44,620 bases of DNA from CAYLSV01 sp964386435 (GTDB lineage: Bacteria; Planctomycetota; Phycisphaerae; Tepidisphaerales; Tepidisphaeraceae). The translations under genes and the position numbers were made by a program. The notes beneath the pieces were generated by a model. It was not told the DNA's origin, made no database searches, and saw nothing but the letters and a program-made list of their open reading frames with translations. Each line of letters begins with the position of its first letter. The stretch's first letter is position 1. The DNA is taken from the NCBI GenBank assembly GCA_964386435.1, contig CAYLSV010000024.1:1-44620 (forward strand), written 5' to 3'. Below are positions 24,732-33,196 of this stretch, piece after piece.

Positions 24732-24744
24732 GCCTGAATCATAC

Positions 24745-25887
24745 TCAAAGCCCGGCGGCGATAAGAAGGTCGCGCACGAACAGGTCGATGCATTGCCGGT
24801 CGCGGCCCTCAAACGTCGCGGGGCGGTGGGTGACGCCCAAATGCAGGCGGCCGCCCAGGGTGGTGGGGGTGAAGACGATCGGCGTCGCCGGGCCCAGGGG
24901 GCTGACGCGGGTGTAGTGGCGGATCGGGCTCGGGTGGAGGTTGCCGATGAAGTTCCGGTCGAGGTTGACGTTGCTCACGCCGGCGGCGAGCGGTTGGCGT
25001 TTGCGGTAGAAGCGGGCGAGACTCTTGCCGCGCAGGAACCGGCCGGCGGTGGCGGCGAGGGCGAGGGCGAGGCGGTCGGCGCGGGGGCGGGCGGCCTCCT
25101 GTCTGGCCCGCTGCACGGCGGTGTTGAGCGTGCGCAGGTCCGTTGTGCGAAAGACAAAGCTGCGGAAGCCGAGGTGAAGGCCGAACCGCTCGCGGCGGCT
25201 TGGCGGCAGTTCGTGGCGGGTGTCCTCGATGCCGCCCACCGCCACGTCGAGCCGGCCGAAGTGGACCTCAATCGGCAGGATCCGGGCCACCGCGCGGGCG
25301 GCGGCGGCGACGAACAAGTGGTTCAGCGTCACGCCGTGGCGACGCGTGGCGACAAGCAGCCGCGGCAGCAGATCGGGCGGCAGCTCGATTGTCGTGAACG
25401 CCGCCGCCGGGTCGCGGCCGCGGACGCGGCGGCACCGCTGCAGCCGGTTGTTAGCGTGCATCATCTGCAGCGTCTCCCCCAGCCACGGTCCGCCGGCGGG
25501 CCGCTTACCGGCATCCAGCACGACCGGCGAGAGCGGCCCACCCGCCGTGGCCTCGGCCCAGCGACGCATGATCAGGCGGATCGCCACGCTGTCGCCGGCC
25601 CAATGGTCATAGGTCAGCCCGGCCCAGTCGCCCAGCACCCACGGCCGCAGCGGCGGCTCGCCCTCCCCGAACGGCCGGTTCAGCTCGGCGGTGATGTGCC
25701 CGTCAAAGTCGCCCGCCACCCGCTCCGGCACCAACTCGCCCCGCAGCCACGTCGGCAGCGGCGCAACCGCCCGCCGCCAATCGCCCGGCAATCGGTCCAG
25801 CCGCATCGCCTGCACGGCGTTGTACGGGTGCAGCGTCCGCCACTGCCGGAACACGCGGGCGAACGAGCTTGGCGGCGGGCGGTTCAT
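24745..25887 (-). CDS. Condensation-domain-like acyltransferase
   Basis: A 380-residue protein with the two-lobed CAT/condensation fold pattern. The active-site motif reads YDHWAGDS: His95 and Asp99 occupy the places of the second His and the Asp in HHxxxDG, with Ser replacing Gly. Later segments TLNHLFVAAAARAVARIL and SNVNLDRNF match the helical and latch regions of condensation or wax-ester-synthase-like acyltransferases. No carrier-protein or adenylation gene is nearby, so it is probably a stand-alone acyl transferase; the substrate is unknown. The end is 13 bp from the antitoxin start on the same strand. Confidence 0.72.
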   Translation of the reverse strand: MNRPPPSSFARVFRQWRTLHPYNAVQAMRLDRLPGDWRRAVAPLPTWLRGELVPERVAGDFDGHITAELNRPFGEGEPPLRPWVLGDWAGLTYDHWAGDSVAIRLIMRRWAEATAGGPLSPVVLDAGKRPAGGPWLGETLQMMHANNRLQRCRRVRGRDPAAAFTTIELPPDLLPRLLVATRRHGVTLNHLFVAAAARAVARILPIEVHFGRLDVAVGGIEDTRHELPPSRRERFGLHLGFRSFVFRTTDLRTLNTAVQRARQEAARPRADRLALALAATAGRFLRGKSLARFYRKRQPLAAGVSNVNLDRNFIGNLHPSPIRHYTRVSPLGPATPIVFTPTTLGGRLHLGVTHRPATFEGRDRQCIDLFVRDLLIAAGL

Positions 25888-25917
25888 GGGCGGCAACCTG
25901 CAGCAAGGGCGCGTGGT

Positions 25918-25959
25918 GCTTCGCTGCGATAGCCGCGGCACCACGTGCCGCAGGTCCGG
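25918..25959. repeat. Single arm of repeat family G
   Basis: A stretch of ~42 bp with CGCTGCGATAGCCGCGGCAC that resembles the family G arm at 1801-1837 in reverse complement, with several mismatches and one missing base. No partner arm is found nearby. It lies between the acyltransferase start and the stop of the next minus-strand gene. Confidence 0.6.
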
Positions 25960-25962
25960 GAT

Positions 25963-26595
25963 TCAAGCATGGTCCGCAGCAAAGGGCTTACTCGACCGTG
26001 GCAGGAACCGCCCCACGGCGTCGGCATACCGGCGGTAGGTCTCGCCGTGGGTCCGCGTCATGTGGCCCTCCTCGCGGATCGCCTCCCACACCAGCAGCAC
26101 CGCCAGGATCGCCAGCGCCGCCCACAACGCCACCACCGGCACGGCGACGCCCGTGGCGATCAGCAGCAGAATCTGCAGCGTGTAAATCGGGTGCCGCACG
26201 TAAGCGAACGGCCCGCTGACGACCAAGCCCGTCGTCTCCTCGGGGTCGATGCCCATGCGCCAGCTTTTGCCCATTTTCCGCCAGCAGACCATGGTCAGCC
26301 CAAGGGCCAGCAGCATCACCGCCACGCCGAACCAGTGGACGATCGGCTGCGTGTAAACCAGGTCCAGAAACCGCCCGCTCAGCCCCAGCCCGATCGCCAG
26401 CGGCAGGGCGATCCACGCCACCACCAGCGGCACCCACGCCACCCGCAACGCCCGCCCGAGCGGCTCCGCCGGCCAGAAGTTGCCCGCCCGGCCGGTCGTC
26501 TTCTTGGTCTTGGCGATGAGCTTCATCACCCGCGCCCAGTAGAAGCCGACAATCAAACCGGCAACCAGCGCCGCCAAATCCAGTGAACCGAGCAT
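25963..26595 (-). CDS. Isoprenylcysteine carboxyl methyltransferase-like membrane protein
   Basis: A 210-residue polytopic protein with about five helices. It has the family signature GPFAYVRHPIYTLQILLL and, near the C-terminus, REEGHMTRTHGETYRRYADA followed by GRFLP. These are the methyl-donor and head-group motifs of the ICMT/phospholipid-methyltransferase superfamily. Bacterial members often modify lipids or have unknown targets, so the substrate is left open. ATG 26595 begins the first helix directly. The last residues, read from 25963-25990, lie beside a repeat fragment. Confidence 0.85.
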   Translation of the reverse strand: MLGSLDLAALVAGLIVGFYWARVMKLIAKTKKTTGRAGNFWPAEPLGRALRVAWVPLVVAWIALPLAIGLGLSGRFLDLVYTQPIVHWFGVAVMLLALGLTMVCWRKMGKSWRMGIDPEETTGLVVSGPFAYVRHPIYTLQILLLIATGVAVPVVALWAALAILAVLLVWEAIREEGHMTRTHGETYRRYADAVGRFLPRSSKPFAADHA

Positions 26596-26634
26596 CGCGT
26601 CATTGTGGCCACGCAAACGCCCTCGGCAAGTGGA

Positions 26635-26664
26635 CCCGCCGCCACGCGGCGGAGGTCCGGCCGA
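26635..26664. repeat. Repeat family F, copy 1
   Basis: A 30-bp sequence containing CGCCGCCACGCGGCGGAGG, identical to 42778-42807 over all 30 bp. It can form a GC-rich hairpin, and in this copy the flanking GGACC/GGTCC bases extend the stem. It lies between two tandem minus-strand genes. Confidence 0.85.
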
Positions 26665-26676
26665 ACGGTGTTCCGC

Positions 26677-27384
26677 TCACTCCGTCGTCGCGACGCCATC
26701 GGCGACGTCGCGGGGTGGGCAGATGGCCAAGACGTGGTTCATGATCTCGCCGTGGATCGCCGCCTTCTTCTCGATGTTGAAGTGGTCGACGTGGCCCGCC
26801 TCCTCCAGCAGGTCGCGGCGGTCGGTCCGCAGGTTCCAATCGGACAGCGCCACGCCCTCGGCGGCCTCGACGCCCACGCCGCGGAGGACGGGGAGGACGT
26901 CGAAGACGCCGTTGCTTTGGTACAAATTGATCGCTTGGGCGACGTTGCCGGGCACCTTGGGCGGCGTGACCGGGTCGAGCGTGATGAGCAAATCGACCGT
27001 GACGCCGTGCTCGTCGAGGCGGCGGGCCATGCGGATCACGTCGTCGGCGCCGTAGCTGTGGCCGATGAGGATCAGCGGCTCGGGGTCCGGGTCGTCGTTG
27101 TAGGTGGCGGCGAGTTCGTCGGCGAGTTCAGGCCACTGGCGGTGCTGGAAGACGTGGGCGCGGACGCCGGCCTCGTTGAGCTGCTCGGTGAGGCTGTCGA
27201 TGCCGGTCGAGAAGACGCCGATCCAGCCGCGGAGCAGGTAGGCGTTGCCCGGCCGCTGGTCGGTGCCGTGGCTGGAGACGGCCTGCAGATCGCCGGGGGC
27301 CATGCTGCTGGTGGCGCAGCCGGTTGTGGTGGTGCCGAGCAGGAGCAGGAGGGTGAGGAGGATGGCCGGGACGGGCGCGGTCAT
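26677..27384 (-). CDS. Lipoprotein with alpha/beta-hydrolase fold
   Basis: A 235-residue product with a lipoprotein signal (hydrophobic stretch ILLTLLLLLG, lipobox TTTGC with Cys23). The mature part has the hydrolase pattern: LILIGHSYGADDVIRMA with nucleophile Ser110, LLITLDPVTPP for the acid, and a late His in GHVDHFNIEK. The catalytic triad thus appears complete. The region LRGWIGVFSTGIDSLTEQL resembles lipase-like proteins. The substrate is unknown, and the protein is probably anchored in a membrane facing the periplasm. ATG 27384 is chosen at the start of the signal peptide. Confidence 0.8.
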   Translation of the reverse strand: MTAPVPAILLTLLLLLGTTTTGCATSSMAPGDLQAVSSHGTDQRPGNAYLLRGWIGVFSTGIDSLTEQLNEAGVRAHVFQHRQWPELADELAATYNDDPDPEPLILIGHSYGADDVIRMARRLDEHGVTVDLLITLDPVTPPKVPGNVAQAINLYQSNGVFDVLPVLRGVGVEAAEGVALSDWNLRTDRRDLLEEAGHVDHFNIEKKAAIHGEIMNHVLAICPPRDVADGVATTE

Positions 27385-27447
27385 GGTTTCTGCATCGTGC
27401 AAAAGCCGGACCGATTGAAGCCGCTGTTGTTGGGGCGCGACAAAAAG

Positions 27448-28245
27448 TCACGCTGGCCGCACCGACTCCACCGCCGCCGACGCGTGTGCCGTCGTTTGCC
27501 CCGCCGCGTCCCGCAGCAGCAGCCGCCCGGCGGCGTCCATGCCCTCGTAATCGCCCGCCACGTCCCCGGCGGGAGTCGCCAGCCTCAGGTGCTGCCCGGC
27601 CAAGGCGTCGTGGCGACGGAACTCGCCCAGCACGTCGGCCAGCCGTAATGCCGGGTCCACCAGATGTTTGTGCAGCGACGTCGCCAGCGCCAGCAGCACC
27701 TCGGCCTTGTCAGCGGGGCGGTGGAGGATGGCCCCGAGCGTGGTCGAGGTCGCCTCCACCTCGGGCGTCCAATCGATGGCCCGCTCGAGGTTCAAGCCGA
27801 TGCCGATCAGGTCGACGCCGTCGATCCGCTCGCACAGCAGCCCGGCCAGCTTCAGGCCGTCGTGGTGCAAGTCGTTGGGCCACTTGAGTTTGACATGCTC
27901 AGCCCCCAGCGCCCGCATCGCCCGCAACGTGGCGACGCCGGCGATCAGCGCGAGCTGCCCCGGCTGATGAATCTCGACGGCGGGCACGGCGAAGGTCGCC
28001 GCCAAGCCGCCGGGGCCGGCGAACCACGGGGCGTTGTTCCGACCGCGGCCGGCCGTCTGGCTGCCGGCAATGACGATGGCGGGGGCGAACAACTGGCCGT
28101 CGCGGCGCAGCTCGGCGGCGGTGTCGCTGGTCGACCGCAGCCGTGGATACCAGTGCAACCGCCACGGCGGCAACTCCTCGCGCAGCCGGGCCATATCGAA
28201 CTTCAACGGGTTGGGATAAGATGGTGTGGACTGTCCCCGGTCCAT
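27448..28245 (-). CDS. birA: Biotin--[acetyl-CoA-carboxylase] ligase, single-domain type
   Basis: Attaches biotin to the carboxyl carrier protein. The 265-residue product has the biotinyl-AMP loop TAGRGRNNAPWFAGPGGL, the catalytic KWPNDLHHDGLKLAGLLCE and a small C-terminal SH3-like domain. The N-terminal helix-turn-helix of E. coli BirA is absent, so it is an enzyme only, not a repressor. Start ATG 28245 or ATG 28194 (MARLREELPPW) are both possible. Confidence 0.93.
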   Translation of the reverse strand: MDRGQSTPSYPNPLKFDMARLREELPPWRLHWYPRLRSTSDTAAELRRDGQLFAPAIVIAGSQTAGRGRNNAPWFAGPGGLAATFAVPAVEIHQPGQLALIAGVATLRAMRALGAEHVKLKWPNDLHHDGLKLAGLLCERIDGVDLIGIGLNLERAIDWTPEVEATSTTLGAILHRPADKAEVLLALATSLHKHLVDPALRLADVLGEFRRHDALAGQHLRLATPAGDVAGDYEGMDAAGRLLLRDAAGQTTAHASAAVESVRPA

Positions 28246-28344
28246 GGGCGGCAGCGTAGGACGTCCCGGGTTCAGGAGGTTTACAACCTTTCCATGAATC
28301 GGGCGTCCAACCGGCATGACCCGCGCCGTCAGCGTCCGGCGGCT

Positions 28345-28372
28345 TTGACAAGTCGCCTCGGGTGGCGATACT
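28345..28372 (+). promoter_or_regulatory. Putative sigma-70-type promoter
   Basis: A perfect TTGACA at 28345-28350 and GATACT (4 of 6 to TATAAT) at 28367-28372 with a 16-base spacer. It points to the small lipoprotein gene 56 bases downstream. In such GC-rich sequence this match is notable, but no transcript evidence exists. Confidence 0.45.
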
Positions 28373-28427
28373 GAGGCCCAGACGCGGCCAGGCCGCACCC
28401 GCCGTTTTACGAGAAGGCACCTGCCCC

Positions 28428-28676
28428 ATGACCCCCAAGCTCAAGTCACGCCTCACCTTAACCGCCGTCGCGGCGGCCCCGTTCCTCGCCCTGGGCTGCT
28501 CCCCGGTCAACGACACCGCCACGCCGGGCTACACCTGGCAGGAGCGGGACATCGAGATCCGCCGCAACATCTCGATGGAGGGCAAAATGCTGCTCGACGA
28601 CGTCGACCGTCACGTTCTGATGTGGCGGCCGGTGAGCCAGCTGTCGTACTGGAACATTCGCAAGATGTCGCCGTGA
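28428..28676 (+). CDS. Small lipoprotein, function unknown
   Basis: An 82-residue product with a lipoprotein signal peptide (TLTAVAAAPFLALGC, Cys at the lipobox). The short mature part has many charged residues (WQERDIEIRRNISMEGKMLL) and ends with a Trp-rich segment (LMWRPVSQLSYWNIRK). An AGAAGG ribosome-binding-like site lies upstream of ATG 28428. A TTGACA-type promoter precedes it, so a well-expressed envelope protein is plausible. Confidence 0.75.
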   Translation: MTPKLKSRLTLTAVAAAPFLALGCSPVNDTATPGYTWQERDIEIRRNISMEGKMLLDDVDRHVLMWRPVSQLSYWNIRKMSP

Positions 28677-28783
28677 GGCGGGTTTGGATCGGTGATCTAT
28701 GAGCGCTGAATGCTGATCTTCGACGGGTCGGCCTTTGGTTATCCCTCGTCCGCGATTCGGGGCCGCTATCGTGGCGGCTCCTG

Positions 28784-30163
28784 ATGCTCCGTCGCCTTGA
28801 GACTCCCCGCCGCGGTTTGGCCGGGCTGTTCGCGTTCTCGCCGCGGCAGCAGCCTTGGATCGCCAGGCCCAATTACGGCCACGAGCTGAAGTCCGCGTTC
28901 ACGTTCCCCCTCGCCGCCGCGCTGGCCGAGGGGACGTTCGCGGGGGTGGTGGCACAGAAATACTTCGGGGCCGGGCCGTTCCTGCTGGCGGTGATCGTGG
29001 CGGCGCCGATGTTTGGCAACGTGCTGGCCTTGTTCTGGAGCCAGCTCGCCCAGCGGCGGCCGCTGGTGAAGTTCGTCAACGCCCTGCAGCTCGGCGTCGT
29101 CGCGTGCATCGCGGCGGTCGGTTTGACCGTGTTCGTGCCCGAGGGCGGCGACGGCCGACCGCTGGCGGTGGCGGGGTGGATTTTCGCGGCGTTGATCGTC
29201 CTGGCACGGGTGCTGGCCAGCGGCATCATCACGGTCCGCAGCAGCATCTGGCGGTTCAACTACCCGACCGGCTCGCGCGCCCAGATCGTCAGCCGCATCA
29301 CCGTCATCTACAACGCCATCCTCGGCGGCGGCACGTTCGCGGCCGGGCTGCTGATGGACGTCGAGCCGTGGACGTACGCCATCCTCTACCCGGCGATCGC
29401 CGTGGTGAGCTTGCTGGGCGTGCGGAGCTACTCCAAGATCCGCGTCCGCGGCCAGCGGAAGCTGCTGCGCGAGGTGCCGACCGACGGCGGGGGGTTCAGG
29501 TCCGTCGTCAAGCGGATGCGCAGCGACTTGGGCATCCTGAAGCGCGACCCGATTTTCGCCAAGTACCAGTGGTGCCAGTTCGTGCTGGGGGCGAGCTTCA
29601 TGTCGATGATCCCGCCGCTGATCAAGATGGTCAGCGAGGAGATGACCGACCCGACCAGCCAGTACGCGCTGGCGTTGGCGGTGCTGCACCTCGTGCCGAT
29701 GCTGCTGGGGGTGCTGGCGATCGGGGTGTGGGCGCCGATCTTCGACCGCATGTCGATTTTGCAGTTCCGCAGCTGGCACACGCTGGCGATCATCGCGACG
29801 CACGGGTTGATCCTGGCCGGGGCGCTGGTCGACAGCTTGTGGGTCGTCGCCGTCGGCACGGCGATGATGGGCATCAGCATGGGCGGCGGGCAACTGGCGT
29901 GGCAGCTGGGCCAACATGCCTTCGCCAAGCCGGAGGAATCGGCGGCGTACATGGGCGTCCACGTGATGCTCACCGGCCTTCGCGGCATGCTCGCCCCGTT
30001 CGCCGGCACCGGCGTGTACGTCATCCTGAGCCAGCTCTTCACGATCGGCGACCTGCCCGGCGGCCGAATGACCTTCGCGATGAGCGTCCTCCTGGGCATC
30101 GCGGGCCTCATCGGCTACGTCCGCCTCTACCGCCGCCACGGCCGGCTGCCGAACGAGCATTAG
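28784..30163 (+). CDS. Major facilitator superfamily transporter
   Basis: A 459-residue integral membrane protein with about ten to twelve helices and a long loop near the middle (residues ~215-265, basic, with GQRKLLREVPTDGGGFRSV). The first helices follow a soluble N-terminal stretch (~45 residues). The pattern of paired helices and the glycine motifs (GTAMMGISMGGGQLAWQLGQ) fit the MFS. The substrate cannot be read, and no partner gene indicates a pathway. Start ATG 28784. Confidence 0.82.
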   Translation: MLRRLETPRRGLAGLFAFSPRQQPWIARPNYGHELKSAFTFPLAAALAEGTFAGVVAQKYFGAGPFLLAVIVAAPMFGNVLALFWSQLAQRRPLVKFVNALQLGVVACIAAVGLTVFVPEGGDGRPLAVAGWIFAALIVLARVLASGIITVRSSIWRFNYPTGSRAQIVSRITVIYNAILGGGTFAAGLLMDVEPWTYAILYPAIAVVSLLGVRSYSKIRVRGQRKLLREVPTDGGGFRSVVKRMRSDLGILKRDPIFAKYQWCQFVLGASFMSMIPPLIKMVSEEMTDPTSQYALALAVLHLVPMLLGVLAIGVWAPIFDRMSILQFRSWHTLAIIATHGLILAGALVDSLWVVAVGTAMMGISMGGGQLAWQLGQHAFAKPEESAAYMGVHVMLTGLRGMLAPFAGTGVYVILSQLFTIGDLPGGRMTFAMSVLLGIAGLIGYVRLYRRHGRLPNEH

Positions 30164-30187
30164 CTGCGAAGTTCGATATAATCGCAC

Positions 30188-30292
30188 GTAGCTGCGGTCC
30201 GACGGGCCGCAGTGGACGCGCTGCGTGCCGAGCATGGTCCGAGCAGCAAGGGAATCTTGAGCACACACTGCGGCCCGTCGGGCCGCAGCTAC
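30188..30292. repeat. Inverted-repeat element, family E
   Basis: Arms 30188-30214 and 30266-30292 are reverse complements at 26 of 27 positions with a 51-bp loop. The arms read GTAGCTGCGGYCCGACGGGC, and each carries its own palindrome GCGGCCCGACGGGCCGC. It is between the convergent MFS and 30339-30611 genes. A shorter relative lies at 37760-37815. Confidence 0.88.
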
Positions 30293-30338
30293 ATCTGAGA
30301 CTAACTCATCCCTTCACGTCTCCTTCAGAAGAAGTCGT

Positions 30339-30611
30339 TCACGCGGCGCGTTGGAGGTTCGGCTTCTCGCGGCGGCGGGTGGTGAAGCCGGTGGCGGCTG
30401 GGCGGGCGAGGTGTTGCAGCTGCTCCTGCAGCCAGCCGGGGCCGGAGGCGGTGCCTCGCGTGCCGTGGAGGCGGGCGAGGTAGTGGCGGAGCTGGTGGAC
30501 GGGGAACCGACCGAGGAATGCTTCGCTGGCGGTCGGATTCCGCTGGCGGATCGCCGCGATCAGCCGGGGCTTGTCGGCGGTGTCGAGCGTGATCAGGCGG
30601 ACGGTTGGCAT
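30339..30611 (-). CDS. Small basic protein, function unknown
   Basis: A 90-residue product. It has MPTVRLITLDTADKPRLIAA at the N-terminus and LGRFPVHQLRHYLARLHGT in the middle, followed by a basic, probably disordered tail (TTRRREKPNLQRAA). No motif is recognised. The ATG at 30611 is only 39 bp from the divergent gene at 30651, leaving little room for two promoters, which lowers the confidence. Confidence 0.5.
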   Translation of the reverse strand: MPTVRLITLDTADKPRLIAAIRQRNPTASEAFLGRFPVHQLRHYLARLHGTRGTASGPGWLQEQLQHLARPAATGFTTRRREKPNLQRAA

Positions 30612-30650
30612 CCCGCCCGTATCGGCCGCCCGGCCGCGTATGCTCCAGCG

Positions 30651-31334
30651 ATGACTGCGCCTTCTGACGAACAACGCGACGGCATCAACGGGTTGAAGGC
30701 CATGTCCACCACGGCCGGGCTGGGGCATGATTACACCGAGATCAACGCCTGGGCCGTGTTTGCGGCCGTCGCGGCGGTGCTGGGGGCGGCGGCCGTGCTC
30801 ACGCCGCTGGCCCTGCCGTTGCCGCTGGCGGCGGCCATTGCCGGACTCGTCGCCCTCGGGCAAATCAGCCGCAGCGGCGGCACGCAGACCGGCCGGGTTC
30901 TGGCCATCGTGGCCGTGGTGCTCGGCGGGTTCTGGATCGTTTACGGCTCGATCGGCCTCTTCGCCGGCGGGGCGGCCCAGCGGACGGCCGTTGAGGAAAT
31001 CGACGCCCATAGCGAGCAGCTCGGCGCTCTCATCGCCACCGGCGACTTCGACGCCGCCTACGACATGGCCCACCCGGTGCTTCAGCAAACCGTCAGCTCC
31101 CAGCGGTGGAAGCGGACCTTCCGCGCCCTGGCCACCGGTGACCGGCCGCTGCGCCGTTTGGCCACCAGCGGCCAGGTGAACCTCGCCCGGTCCGGCGAGA
31201 CGGAGCTGGCCGAGACGATGCTGCTGTTCCACCGAGCCAACGTCGACGAGCCGACGCGGTTCGAGGCCAGCTTCGCCAAGCTCGACGGCCGCTGGCGGCT
31301 GCTGGCGATCCCCGACCTGTTCCCCGCCGGGTGA
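30651..31334 (+). CDS. Membrane protein with DUF4190-like helices and a soluble C-terminal domain
   Basis: A 227-residue product. After a soluble start of ~35 residues it has a hydrophobic hairpin (AVFAAVAAVLGAAAVLTPLA, then LPLAAAIAGLVALGQI, SRSGGTQTGRVLAIVAVVLG), resembling DUF4190-type membrane proteins with their GxxxxxQI..SGG pattern. A periplasmic or cytoplasmic domain of ~100 residues follows (TGDFDAAYDMAHPVLQQTV, RWRLLAIPDLFPAG) with a NTF2-like look. ATG 30651 is used. The function is unknown. Confidence 0.75.
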   Translation: MTAPSDEQRDGINGLKAMSTTAGLGHDYTEINAWAVFAAVAAVLGAAAVLTPLALPLPLAAAIAGLVALGQISRSGGTQTGRVLAIVAVVLGGFWIVYGSIGLFAGGAAQRTAVEEIDAHSEQLGALIATGDFDAAYDMAHPVLQQTVSSQRWKRTFRALATGDRPLRRLATSGQVNLARSGETELAETMLLFHRANVDEPTRFEASFAKLDGRWRLLAIPDLFPAG

Positions 31335-31367
31335 GCGATGGCGACGCCGTGGGCGTACCATGGCCCC

Positions 31368-31880
31368 ATGTCCGTTGATGAAGTTGCCAGTCCGGTGGTT
31401 GCCCCCGATGACGCCCCGCAGGTGGCGCGAAAGGCGGCCGCGCGGGAGTTTGTCATTGCCGCTGCCCGGTTGTGCAGCGAGCGGAAGTGTGTCGACGTCC
31501 GCGCCCTCGACGTCGCCGGCCAGAGCAGCATTTGCGACTTCATGCTCCTGGCCACCGGCACCAGCGACCGGCAGCTGCGGACGGTGGTCAATGAGCTGTA
31601 CGACCTCGCCGGCGAAATGGACATCGACCACCTCGGCGGCCGCCAACGCAAGAGCGGCGTCGGCGGCGTCGACAGCGAGACGCGGTGGGTCGCCATCGAC
31701 TTTATCGACACCGTCGCCCACCTGTTCGACGCCGAGGCCCGGTTGTTCTACGACCTGGACAACCTGTACGACCGCGTGAAGGAGATCGATTGGCGCGACG
31801 GCTGGAACCCCCGCGAGGACGGCTCGACCGTCCCCGTCATGGGCGAGGCCGAGCGGCCCACCGCCGACACGATTGGTTGA
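31368..31880 (+). CDS. rsfS: Ribosomal silencing factor RsfS
   Basis: Binds ribosomal protein L14 and blocks subunit joining in slow growth. The 170-residue product has the RsfS/YbeB/Iojap core: ALDVAGQSSICDFMLLATGT, SDRQLRTVVNEL, then ETRWVAIDFIDTVAHLFDAE and ARLFYDLDNLYD. The core is normal; an N-terminal extension of ~30 and a C-terminal tail of ~25 residues make it longer than the E. coli protein (105). ATG 31368 is chosen over ATG 31338. Confidence 0.95.
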   Translation: MSVDEVASPVVAPDDAPQVARKAAAREFVIAAARLCSERKCVDVRALDVAGQSSICDFMLLATGTSDRQLRTVVNELYDLAGEMDIDHLGGRQRKSGVGGVDSETRWVAIDFIDTVAHLFDAEARLFYDLDNLYDRVKEIDWRDGWNPREDGSTVPVMGEAERPTADTIG

Positions 31881-31897
31881 AATTGCGGGTTGAGGCC

Positions 31898-33049
31898 TCA
31901 AATCGCCGAGGGCACGTAAGGCTCGTCCAGTTCCTCCACGTTCCCCTGCCCCGGCGCGTAGCAGCAGCCGAAGCGGTTGGCGAGGAAGTCGGTGAGGTGC
32001 ACCTGCTCCTGGCGAACGAACCCGCTCGTCGGCAGGTTGCCCTCGCGGTGGAGGTCGACCACGGCACACATGCTGGCGGCGGTGGTCACCTGGATCGCGC
32101 TCATGTCGATGCCGCGGAACTCACCGTGGTACACCTTGCGGGCGTCGGTATGCTGCACGAACCGGCCGTCCTTCGTGCCGGTGGCGGTGCAGAAGACCAG
32201 CACCACGTCCTGCGGCGTCATCGGGATCGCGTGCTCCAGAATGTCCAGCAGCACGTCCCGCCGGCTGTTGAGGCGGAGGTCGTTCATCAGGAAGGCGACA
32301 AGATCCCGGTGGCCGCGGTAGCGGACGGTTTTGTAGTCGAGGTTGCGGACCTGCCCCGCCAGCGCCTCGGGCAAGGTGCCGGCCCCGCCGCTGGTGTTGA
32401 ACGCCTCGTAATCGACGCCGTCAAGCGAGAAATGCTCCAAGCCCTCCAGCGGCAGCACGTCGATCAGCTTCCCGCTGACCACGGCGTCACACGGGTTGCC
32501 GTACTCGTTGATCAGGCCGTCGGTGCTCCAGGTCAGGTTGTACTTCAGCGCGTTGGTCGGGAAGATCGGCAACGCCCCGACCCGCATCCGCACGGTGTCC
32601 AGTTCGTCGAAATCCTCCGCCAACGCCGCCGCCGAGATGCTCACAAACCCCGGCGCCAGCCCACACTGGGGCATGAAGATCTGGCCCTCCCGCGCCCCCT
32701 CGGCCGTCCGCCGCACGCTGCGGGTCGTCTCGACGTCCTCGGTCAGATCAAAGTAGCTCGCCCCCGTCTCGAGGCAGCACTCGGCCAACAGCGGGTTGAG
32801 CGTGAACGTCAGCGCCGACACCACCGACTGCCGCCCGTCCATGATCTTCAAAAGCGTCGCCTTGTCGCTGGCATCAATCGCCACCCCCTCCACCCCGGCC
32901 AGCGTTTTCACCCGATCCACCGCCACCTGCTGCGCATCGGCCACGAGCACATCGAAGTCACCGCTCCCCTGCAGCAACTGGGCAATCGCCTGGCCGATCT
33001 TGCCGGCCCCCATCAGGAGCACGCGGTGCTTGGATGACGCTTCGGACAT
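31898..33049 (-). CDS. Saccharopine dehydrogenase-family oxidoreductase
   Basis: A 383-residue cytoplasmic NAD(P)-dependent enzyme. It starts with the Rossmann motif VLLMGAGKIGQAIAQLL, then VSALTFTLNPLLAECCLETG, the substrate-region PQCGLAPGFVS and a long C-terminal domain (AFNTSGGAGTLPEALAGQV, LDYKTVRYRGHRDLVAFL). This matches the saccharopine dehydrogenase/lysine-9-like family that reduces or oxidises amino-acid adducts. The exact substrate (lysine-type or polyamine-type) cannot be determined. Divergent from the xylanase-like gene (147 bp). Confidence 0.88.
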   Translation of the reverse strand: MSEASSKHRVLLMGAGKIGQAIAQLLQGSGDFDVLVADAQQVAVDRVKTLAGVEGVAIDASDKATLLKIMDGRQSVVSALTFTLNPLLAECCLETGASYFDLTEDVETTRSVRRTAEGAREGQIFMPQCGLAPGFVSISAAALAEDFDELDTVRMRVGALPIFPTNALKYNLTWSTDGLINEYGNPCDAVVSGKLIDVLPLEGLEHFSLDGVDYEAFNTSGGAGTLPEALAGQVRNLDYKTVRYRGHRDLVAFLMNDLRLNSRRDVLLDILEHAIPMTPQDVVLVFCTATGTKDGRFVQHTDARKVYHGEFRGIDMSAIQVTTAASMCAVVDLHREGNLPTSGFVRQEQVHLTDFLANRFGCCYAPGQGNVEELDEPYVPSAI

Positions 33050-33196
33050 GCCGCAGTGTTCGCCGGTGGCCGCGGGATGGCAACGCGGCCAAATCGGTTA
33101 CGATCCCGAGGGCGGCGTGCCGCTCTGCCTCACGCCGGGCGACCCGCACGCCACACCGACGATTCCGGCGAAACACCCCGTGAGGAGAACAAGGTA

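Noticed and set aside
30188..30292. A tRNA-like or structured RNA gene
   Set aside because: The strong arms do not give a cloverleaf, anticodon arm or CCA-type end; the pattern equals the other repeat families.
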